This document shows, piece by piece, positions 1-6,473 of a stretch of DNA of 7,350 nucleotides; position 1 is the first letter of the stretch; the number at the start of each line of letters is the position of its first letter. This stretch comes from Candidatus Sulfotelmatobacter sp. (lineage in GTDB: Bacteria; Acidobacteriota; Terriglobia; Terriglobales; Acidobacteriaceae): positions 1 through 7,350 of the forward strand of contig JASHRB010000504.1 in the NCBI GenBank assembly GCA_030037575.1, given 5' to 3'. The position numbers and the translations under genes are program-made. Under the pieces are notes generated by a model. That model saw only the letters and a program-made list of their open reading frames with translations. It did no database searches and was not told the origin of the DNA.

Positions 1-3000
1 AAGAACTGCTTGGCGAGCGACAGGTCGCTGTTGAAGAAAAACGGCGTTCGGACGGCGCCCGTGGTCCGGGGAGCATTCCCAAGAGTAAAAGGAGCCGGGA
101 CCTGAATAGAGTCTGGATTCGCGAAATAGTTGTTCACCCAATAGCTGTCGCTGCCGTGACTGCGCTTCGGCTCGCCGACGAAATTGGGCCGCTGAGGCCC
201 GTAAGTGGGCAGCGGCGTTCCGCCGTTCAAAACAAAGAACTGCAGTGGCCGGCCGGAGTGAATGTCCCAGATGCCATTGGTTTTCCAGCCGCCAATGATG
301 GCGTCCAGAACTCGGGGCATGTTTTCCCCGAAAGCTTTGCCACGTCCGACGGGCAGATCGTAACTGTAGCTGAACTTCACCATGTAGGGCACATCGAACG
401 TTGACAGGCTTCGCTCCGAACTCGGGTTGTTCGGATCCTGCAGGGCCCACCCAGCCTCGGGTCCATAATTCCCTAACCAGGCCACGTTGGTATCGTACAT
501 TGAGGAATCGTCGATCGATTTCGACCAGGTGAAACTGGCTACAAGCTCCAGGCCGTTGCTGTAGCGCTTTTCGGCCGTGAGTTGTAGAGCATTGTACGTC
601 GAGTTCGCGATGGGCGGTTCATCGGTCGTGACGCTGGTAAACTCCGGGAACGGCATCTGCAGCTGAAACTCCTGGATCGACGGACTGGAAAGTGTGCTGT
701 TCGCATTGGAAATGGGGCCGCCATTTTGCGAAGAGAAGGGATTGGTGACGTAGGTTTCCAATTCATTGACCAATTTGGGGTTGGTCTCCATCGCCGGTCC
801 GAGGATGTCGCGATTGTTGTCCCCGGCGAAGTAGAGGTGCGTTCCCTTCTTTCCCACGTAAGTAGCACCAAAGACCACATTCCAGGGCAACTGGCGCTCA
901 ACGCCCAAAGTCCAACTCTGCTCGTACGGAGTTAGCGCCGCAGCATGCGTACGGAGCGGGCCGATGGCCCCGAAGCCCACGTCATTCAGCTGGCCGAGAG
1001 AGCTCCCCGGCGGCTGAATCAAGCCATCGGGGAATGGATTGCTCAAGTGAAGCCAGGTCGAGTTGCCCTCATTCAAGTAGGTGGTGATCGCGCTGGTGTA
1101 TTGGTTAAAGCCTTGCGAACCGTAACTGAGCAGGCCGTTAGCACCCGACCGAGTCTGGCTATAGAAGATGCCGTAGCCCCCGCGCACGACCATCTTTGGG
1201 GCGAACTGATACGCAAGTCCAAAACGCGGCTGAATGTCGGTCCAGTCCGTTAGCCAGTCCGAGCGTACGCTGGGACTGTTAAAGAACTCGGCCCCGTGCA
1301 GGGTAAGAGTTGTCGGTCCGGTGAACTGATCGTCATACGAAAGCGTACCGCCGTTCAGCGGGTTGATCACATTCGGATTCCACCAGTTCATGCGATTGAA
1401 GCGCTCGGTCCTGGGCAGAGAAACGTCATAGCGTAATCCCAGGTTCAGCGTCAGTTTGCTGGTGGTTTTCCAATTATCCTGAGCGAAGGCGGCGTACTGG
1501 TAGTTCTCAGACGCGGGACGGAATTGGATTTCGTAGTAACTGTTTCCCGAGCCCATCATCTGGCCCATCATGAAGCTGGCCATGCCGTCGCCGCCGCAGT
1601 CGGTTAAGTCGCCGCTAAACGGACACAGCGAGCTTCCGGTGTTATCAAACTGGAAATAGCCCAGCGGGGCGTTCGTCTGGATGTAATTCTGCTGGTGCAA
1701 ACGGCCTTCGAAGCCGAATTTGAGTTCGTGCGGGCCACGGATTTTGGTCAGCATCGCCGAAAGTTGACCGGTATCCTGCCCCTGCTTGTAATTGCCATAG
1801 GGATTGCTTCCGGCGCTGGTAAAACCGGCGGAAAAGTACCCGGCTTCAATGAAGATGGCGGGAACGCCGTTGAAACCGTTCTGCTGCAGGTAAGAGGGGA
1901 AGCCCAGCGTGCCGAGAGGATTCGCATTCAGGCCGGAATTGTAGGCAAAGATCGATTCCGAGCCGCGGGTAAAGCCCAGGGTGGTCGTCAACAGCAACGT
2001 AGGACTGAAAGTATAAACATCGTTCAGAGCGAACAGGTGCGAGGCGCTGGTGTCCGCCCCGCTGCCACAGGGATCGATGAAGGTCTTGAAGCAATTGAAT
2101 GGGGTATAAGTGCTCCATTCCTGCGAGTACTTTCCGCTGAACAGATTCTTCTCGCTGAAGCGGTGGTCAATTTTGATGTCGAATTGCTCATTGTTGCTCG
2201 CGCTGGCTCCCGAGGCGATCCAGTTCAGGTAGGGCGTGGCATTGGCCATGCCCGGCGTGGGATTGGGGAACAAAGCCATCATCTTTTGAGCGACCGGGTC
2301 GATCAAATTGCCCTTAACCCCAGAGGCGGGTTCGAACTGGGCGGGAGGGCAGGAATTGCCCGCAACCAGGGCGGCAGGATTACAGCCCGGGCTTACGTAC
2401 AGGTCTAGTCTGTTGTTCGGAATGGGTGTGGCGCGCACCGGCCCGCCATCATTGGAGTTATAAACCCCAGAGTAAGGATCCCAGAGTTGGCCTGCGGTGA
2501 CGCTGCACAGGCCGCTGGCGTCGAAGGTCCCGCCATTATCCCCGCACAGTTCGCTGAAATTGCCGGTGCGCTCGGCGGCGCTGGGCACGCCGGCCTGGTA
2601 GGTTGCGGCCGTTGTCTGGAGCGTTCCGTCCCAATCAAAGAAGAAGAAGGTCTTGTTCTTGATGATTGGCCCGCCGAAAGTGCCACCGAATTCGTGCCGG
2701 TGAACCGGGGGAATAGGAATAATGGGAGTGACGTCGTCGTTGAACCAGTTGTTTGCATCGGTGATCGTGTTGCGTATGAAGTCGTAGACCTCCCCATGGT
2801 AACTGTTCGTTCCCGAGCGAGTGACCATGTTGATAATCGACCCGCCGGAGAAGCCATATTCGGCGCTGAAGTTCGATTGCTGTACTTTGAATTCCTCGAC
2901 CGCCTCCGCCGAGGGGACGTAGGTAACCTGGGTGATGCCGCCGTTGGGCTCGAAGTTGGTGATCGAGGAGCCGTCCATCAAAATGTCGGCGCTGGCCCCG

Positions 3001-3584
3001 CGGCTGCCGTTGGAAATGAAGTTGGTTCCCGTATCGCTGATTTGGTTCTGGTCGCTCTGGTCGGTGACCCCCGGCGCTAGGTAGGTGAAATCAAGCACGT
3101 AGCGGTCGACCAGGGGCAGATTGTCGATGAACCTGCGGTCCACGACCTGGCCGGTCACTGCATCTTCGGTGTCGATCGTTGTCGAGCGAGCTTCCACCTT
3201 CACCGTTTGTGTTTCGGCTGCAACTTTGAAAACCATATTGGCCGTCGCATTTTCGCTGACGTTCAACCGCACATCGTTCTGTACCGTTTTGCCAAAACCC
3301 TTCATCTCGGCGGTTACGGAATACAACCCCGGCGGAACGGAAACGAACAGGTATCGACCCTCGCTGTTGGAAGTGGTCGTAAATTGATATCCCTTATGCT
3401 CGTCTGTGAGTGTCACCCGAGCGCCTTGGATAATGGCGCCCGAGGAATCGGTAAGCGTGCCACTGACGGTGCCAAAGTATCCCTGGGCAAACAATGCAGC
3501 CGAACACAGCACCATGACTGCGGCTAAAAGGATTTGAGATCTGCGCCGAAACTTCCGGTGTCTTGCGAGGATGAAGCACTTCAC
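1..3584 (-). CDS. Oar-like TonB-dependent receptor with carboxypeptidase-regulatory domain (3' end outside window)
   Basis: This is a very large outer-membrane beta-barrel protein, likely a receptor or transporter for a glycan- or peptide-derived ligand; the ligand cannot be told from sequence. One frame stays open for 1194 codons from a GTG at 3584 and leaves the window at base 1. Residues 1-33 form a signal peptide: a basic start (RHRKFRRR), then a hydrophobic run ending ALFA before QGYFG. Residues about 36-120 are a carboxypeptidase-regulatory-like beta-sandwich (GTVSGTLTD, ARVTLTD, PPGLYSVTAEMKGF). A plug-like segment follows (ILMDGSS, EFKVQQSNFSAEYG, GGSIINMVTRSGTN). The Oar-type hallmark GGPIIKNKTFFFF is at residues 304-316. 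The rest is barrel, with motifs such as FAQDNWK, LNLGLRYD, NALQLTAEKRYSNGL and FTWSKSIDD. The family is usually about 1100-1250 residues, so roughly the last 60-80 residues are missing. The GTG is preferred because AGGAGG sits 6 nt upstream and the signal peptide follows at once. All mature cysteines fall in four close pairs (residues 347-663). Confidence 0.93.
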   Translation of the reverse strand, partial: MKCFILARHRKFRRRSQILLAAVMVLCSAALFAQGYFGTVSGTLTDSSGAIIQGARVTLTDEHKGYQFTTTSNSEGRYLFVSVPPGLYSVTAEMKGFGKTVQNDVRLNVSENATANMVFKVAAETQTVKVEARSTTIDTEDAVTGQVVDRRFIDNLPLVDRYVLDFTYLAPGVTDQSDQNQISDTGTNFISNGSRGASADILMDGSSITNFEPNGGITQVTYVPSAEAVEEFKVQQSNFSAEYGFSGGSIINMVTRSGTNSYHGEVYDFIRNTITDANNWFNDDVTPIIPIPPVHRHEFGGTFGGPIIKNKTFFFFDWDGTLQTTAATYQAGVPSAAERTGNFSELCGDNGGTFDASGLCSVTAGQLWDPYSGVYNSNDGGPVRATPIPNNRLDLYVSPGCNPAALVAGNSCPPAQFEPASGVKGNLIDPVAQKMMALFPNPTPGMANATPYLNWIASGASASNNEQFDIKIDHRFSEKNLFSGKYSQEWSTYTPFNCFKTFIDPCGSGADTSASHLFALNDVYTFSPTLLLTTTLGFTRGSESIFAYNSGLNANPLGTLGFPSYLQQNGFNGVPAIFIEAGYFSAGFTSAGSNPYGNYKQGQDTGQLSAMLTKIRGPHELKFGFEGRLHQQNYIQTNAPLGYFQFDNTGSSLCPFSGDLTDCGGDGMASFMMGQMMGSGNSYYEIQFRPASENYQYAAFAQDNWKTTSKLTLNLGLRYDVSLPRTERFNRMNWWNPNVINPLNGGTLSYDDQFTGPTTLTLHGAEFFNSPSVRSDWLTDWTDIQPRFGLAYQFAPKMVVRGGYGIFYSQTRSGANGLLSYGSQGFNQYTSAITTYLNEGNSTWLHLSNPFPDGLIQPPGSSLGQLNDVGFGAIGPLRTHAAALTPYEQSWTLGVERQLPWNVVFGATYVGKKGTHLYFAGDNNRDILGPAMETNPKLVNELETYVTNPFSSQNGGPISNANSTLSSPSIQEFQLQMPFPEFTSVTTDEPPIANSTYNALQLTAEKRYSNGLELVASFTWSKSIDDSSMYDTNVAWLGNYGPEAGWALQDPNNPSSERSLSTFDVPYMVKFSYSYDLPVGRGKAFGENMPRVLDAIIGGWKTNGIWDIHSGRPLQFFVLNGGTPLPTYGPQRPNFVGEPKRSHGSDSYWVNNYFANPDSIQVPAPFTLGNAPRTTGAVRTPFFFNSDLSLAKQF

Positions 3585-3762
3585 GTCACGCCTCCTGGGG
3601 TCCAGCGGTCTTGGACCAAAAACTCACCCGACACAATGATGGGCACAGCTTCTTGCTTGCACCAGAGAAAAGACCTCACTGTGGAAGGGTCTCATCGGGA
3701 ATCTCGTTTTTGACTTCAAGAACGGCGTCATTGTACACCTAGCTCCCAGTCCGACATAAGGC
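3585..3762. other. Non-coding leader/promoter region of the receptor gene
   Basis: No coding sequence with convincing character is seen on either strand here. The region precedes the receptor gene and must hold its promoter if that gene is transcribed separately from the genes to the right. No clear -35/-10 pair could be assigned. The one visible symmetry is an inverted pair AGACC/GGTCT (3671-3675 and 3688-3692) with a 12-nt spacer, too short to call an operator. Confidence 0.4.
3591..3596 (-). promoter_or_regulatory. Shine-Dalgarno sequence of the Oar-like receptor gene
   Basis: On the minus strand the sequence reads AGGAGG, a near-perfect anti-16S match, 6 nt before the GTG at 3584. It decides the start in favour of this GTG over the later in-frame ATG (residue 24), which would cut the signal peptide in half. 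Confidence 0.8.
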
Positions 3763-4171
3763 AATCACGGCAGCCAACGCCCGGATATCGCTGGCCCGCC
3801 GAAACGCGACCATGGCCAACGATTGGGTGGACAAGTTTTTTGCCCATCCTGAGGTTCGCGAAATGCAGGCACCGTTCAGGTTGGGCCGCACGCCCCGCAT
3901 GATTTCCATTGTGCAGTCAGGGTTCAGCGGTACCAGCGATCTGTCGTTCATCAAGCATTTCCTGCTCTCGAACGTGCACGAAGGCGCCAATCCGGAATGG
4001 CGTCTCGAAGCCCAGAATGCATTCAATCATCCTCTTTGATTTAGTATGGGCCCACCCGGTCCTTACGGCAGCCGTACTCTGAGCGTCGGCGATCCCAGCT
4101 TGGGAGTGCTCTCTTCGATGGCGCCAACTGGGGGGCAGCCGCTTCAATTGGCTTTGAAGATCAGCTTTTTC
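3763..4171 (+). pseudogene. Decayed C-terminal fragment of a second Oar-like TonB-dependent receptor
   Basis: The plus strand encodes a broken copy of the last ~135 residues of a receptor related to the intact one at 1-3584. In one frame (about 3763-3816) it reads SQRPDIAGPPKRDHG, matching PQRPNFVGEPKRSHG of the intact protein. The match then continues in another frame from 3824: WVDKFFAHP against WVNNYFANP, APFRLGRTPR against APFTLGNAPR, and SDLSFIKHF against SDLSLAKQF. It reaches the family hallmark RLEAQNAFNHPL, meets an in-frame TGA at 4037-4039, and goes on in the same frame to a typical C-terminal strand (VGDPSLGVLSS, LQLALKISFF). There is thus one frameshift, one nonsense codon and loss of roughly the first 1000 residues. 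No own start or ribosome-binding site is seen. It points opposite to its neighbours and converges on the gene ending at 4269. The 97 bp from 4172 to 4268 show no gene and no clear terminator hairpin. Confidence 0.82.
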
Positions 4172-4268
4172 GTGGATTTTGGCATTGAAAGCGTCAGACA
4201 ACGATGTCCTGGGAGGCAACAAAGCGATACCACTTGTCATCGCCGGCCATAAAAAAGGGATTTGCGGC

Positions 4269-6473
4269 CTACTCCGCGTCCTGAACACAACGAAAACCAA
4301 CTCCGCCAGAACGGTCCAGGCTCGGACCCGTCAGCAGGAGTTTGCCGTGTTGGTTGAGCTGGTAGGTCAAGGGGAAATACCATATCGAACCCTGCGGTTG
4401 ATAGTACTCGCCTCCGCGCAGGACAGCGGCGCGGGTGTGGTCGTCGGTGAACTCTTCTGTCCATTGCCACACATTGCCGACCAGGTCCATGACGCCGAAA
4501 GGGCTCTTGCCCTGCGGATGCGCATCCACGGCATCCGGCCCGCGCATATTGCGGCTTTTGTCCGGCAAGGGCACGGCGTGCGGGTTCCAATCGTTCCCCC
4601 AGGGATACGTTCGGCCATCATTGCCTTGCGCCGCGTACTGCCACTCCCACTCATGCGGCAGGCGCTTGCCCGCCCACGCCGCATAGGCCCGCGCATCTTC
4701 TAAGGAAACCCAGGTAACAGGTCGGTGATCCCAACCGGCGGGAAAGTTTCCGGCTGTCCAATCACGCAGAAAGTTCAAATCATCCTGGGGATGATAGTGC
4801 GTACTCTCCACAAATTTCTTGAATTGTGCGTTAGTGACGGGATACCTGTCGATCCAGAATGACTTCATCCGCATGGGATGTTCGTGGAAACGCCGCGGAG
4901 AATCTTCCCAGGGATATTGCACGTCCACACCGATGTCATCGGATCCCTCGATCTCGATTCCCTCCACCTTGAAGACAAAGTCTCCGCCGGGAATCTTTAT
5001 CATGCCGTCCGGAGAAGCCGAGGCAGGCGGCTTCGTCCCAACGATGGTCACGCTCCGCTGCGCCAACACGGTCCATTCCTTCGAATAACTCGCCAACGGT
5101 TTGACAGTCATGCCTCGCATTTTCGCCATGAGCTCTTGGATGCCGGCACCGGGCGTGGTTTTCGCAGCGAGCACCGCTCCATAGCCGTGCGCTTCGATCT
5201 CAAAATCAAGCACGATTTTGCCTTCAGGATGGCGTTCGGGTTTCAGTTCGGTTCCGTGATAGAGATCGAAATAGCGCATTCCTTCTTGCGGCTCCAGTTC
5301 GATCTCGCGACCCTTCACGTCATACTCGTTGCGATTAACGATGGTCCAGACCGTCTGCCCGGGCAAAGGCCAGCGGCTGGCGAAGACTCCGTAGCGCAAC
5401 ATGGGCGCCAGCGGCTCCCAGTCGGGGCTTATCAGGAATGGAGCGATGGCCCGCTCGATGGTGGCGACCCTGCGAGTCGCTTCGGCGTCACGCGGTGTGA
5501 TCCCGTTCCAGATTCCCCAAATGTTCTCCCAGCTTTCCCACCCCACTCCGTTGAAAAAGGCAAATTGCAGATCGTCAGTCTTGTCGCGCCTCCAGCGATC
5601 TGAAATATTGACCATGTGGCGCGGTTCCAGCCACTTGTACCTGTCAAGCATGGGCACAAATGGAAAGTTGTACTGCCCCCAGGTCATCACGTTCCAGGCC
5701 AGGGCCTCATCGGAAGGGCCGTCCTCCGGCTCGAAGGCGAGCGGATGTCCAACTTTATCGGCGGCCACTGAAAAGGCAAGCGGCACGCCATCCTGGGTAT
5801 CGCCGTTGATGCCGTCGGCTCCCACCTGCTCCATCAGTTCAGCAATTGCCTGGGGCCAAGGTTTGCCGGGGTCGCGGGTGCCCTGATCCCACATCATCAT
5901 GGGAAACAAAACCCGCACACCGCGCTTATGAAAATCCGCAACCATCTGCCGCACTCCCACAATCCCTCCGGGCATGCTGCGAATCAGGTCTTGCTGATTG
6001 CGGTCGTCAATGCCCAGGTTCGGATAAGTGGGCCAGATCAGCACCGCATCGATGCCCCCATAGCGCCTCTCCAGATCGTCGAGATAACGATCGACCGTGT
6101 AATGCGGTGCGACCGGGTCATAGAAGTAACGGTCCTGCACCATCATTTGGGGCTGAATGAAACTGGACCGCGTCCATTGAAGCTGCGGCAGTTGGTAGCG
6201 CGATCCGTCATAGCCGATGCGAATCAGGCGCTCACTGCGCCAGTGGCGAATGTCGGCGAGCCAGGCATCGTGGTCTTGTTGATTGCAGGGCTTCGATCCA
6301 CCTTCCCACGCCTCTTTGATCAAGAGACAATCGGGCGGGGGAATCTGCTGATGATCAGGCTCAAAGCGCGTATCCTGAGCGCAAACGATGTTGGAGAAAC
6401 TCAACAGAGCGGCAATCACAAATCGCTTCCCTCCGCGTTTCGCGGGTGCAATCCGGCGATCAGTTGGCTGCAT
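4269..6473 (-). CDS. Secreted two-domain protein: putative TIM-barrel glycoside hydrolase fused to FGE-sulfatase (SUMF1-like) domain
   Basis: The protein has 734 residues. Residues 1-32 are a signal peptide (basic RRIAPAKRGGKR, then FVIAALLSFSNIVCA, cleavage before QD), so it is exported. Residues about 70-350 look like a TIM-barrel glycosidase: YLDDLERRYGGIDAVLIWPTY, MVADFHKRGVRVLFPMMMWD, then GADGINGDTQDG at 218-229 and NGVGWESWENIWG at 308-320. The acidic residues of the last two motifs are candidate catalytic groups (inferred). Residues about 355-437 resemble the beta-sandwich common after such barrels. Residues about 488-731 are an FGE-sulfatase/SUMF1 fold: MIKIPGGDF, FWIDRYPVTNAQFKKFV, PVTWVSLEDARAYAAWAGKRLPHEWEW, YPWGND, GVMDLVGNVWQWTEE, LRGGEYY, GVGFRCV. 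The cysteines that bind copper in true formylglycine-generating enzymes are absent; the only cysteine in this domain is C729. Formylglycine synthesis is therefore unlikely, and a glycan-binding or structural role is more plausible. The glycosidase family and substrate are not identified. The start overlaps the upstream stop by 14 nt. Confidence 0.88.
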   Translation of the reverse strand: MQPTDRRIAPAKRGGKRFVIAALLSFSNIVCAQDTRFEPDHQQIPPPDCLLIKEAWEGGSKPCNQQDHDAWLADIRHWRSERLIRIGYDGSRYQLPQLQWTRSSFIQPQMMVQDRYFYDPVAPHYTVDRYLDDLERRYGGIDAVLIWPTYPNLGIDDRNQQDLIRSMPGGIVGVRQMVADFHKRGVRVLFPMMMWDQGTRDPGKPWPQAIAELMEQVGADGINGDTQDGVPLAFSVAADKVGHPLAFEPEDGPSDEALAWNVMTWGQYNFPFVPMLDRYKWLEPRHMVNISDRWRRDKTDDLQFAFFNGVGWESWENIWGIWNGITPRDAEATRRVATIERAIAPFLISPDWEPLAPMLRYGVFASRWPLPGQTVWTIVNRNEYDVKGREIELEPQEGMRYFDLYHGTELKPERHPEGKIVLDFEIEAHGYGAVLAAKTTPGAGIQELMAKMRGMTVKPLASYSKEWTVLAQRSVTIVGTKPPASASPDGMIKIPGGDFVFKVEGIEIEGSDDIGVDVQYPWEDSPRRFHEHPMRMKSFWIDRYPVTNAQFKKFVESTHYHPQDDLNFLRDWTAGNFPAGWDHRPVTWVSLEDARAYAAWAGKRLPHEWEWQYAAQGNDGRTYPWGNDWNPHAVPLPDKSRNMRGPDAVDAHPQGKSPFGVMDLVGNVWQWTEEFTDDHTRAAVLRGGEYYQPQGSIWYFPLTYQLNQHGKLLLTGPSLDRSGGVGFRCVQDAE

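Noticed and set aside
1695..2408. 237-residue open frame on the plus strand inside the receptor gene
   Set aside because: It is antisense to a continuous, motif-rich receptor frame, and its translation has no recognisable domain; a shadow of GC-rich coding sequence.
3812..4039. A real 75-residue small gene on the plus strand
   Set aside because: Its sequence is the C-terminal part of an Oar-like receptor, and homology continues both upstream in another frame and downstream past the stop, so it is a fragment of a broken gene.
4172..4268. Rho-independent terminator between the fusion gene and the relic
   Set aside because: A T-run is present on the minus strand just after the stop (CCCTTTTTTATGG), but no stable GC-rich hairpin precedes it.
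3739..4300. Minus-strand open frames in the gap between the receptor and the fusion gene
   Set aside because: They run antisense to the receptor relic, whose plus-strand translation carries family motifs; the minus-strand translations show none.
4620..4700. Diversity-generating retroelement target in the FGE-fold domain
   Set aside because: The FGE/C-type-lectin fold is a known target type, but no reverse transcriptase, template repeat or adenine-biased repeat copy is visible in the window.
4878..5603. 241-residue open frame on the plus strand inside the fusion gene
   Set aside because: Antisense to the clear FGE/glycosidase frame, low protein-like character and no ribosome-binding site of note.
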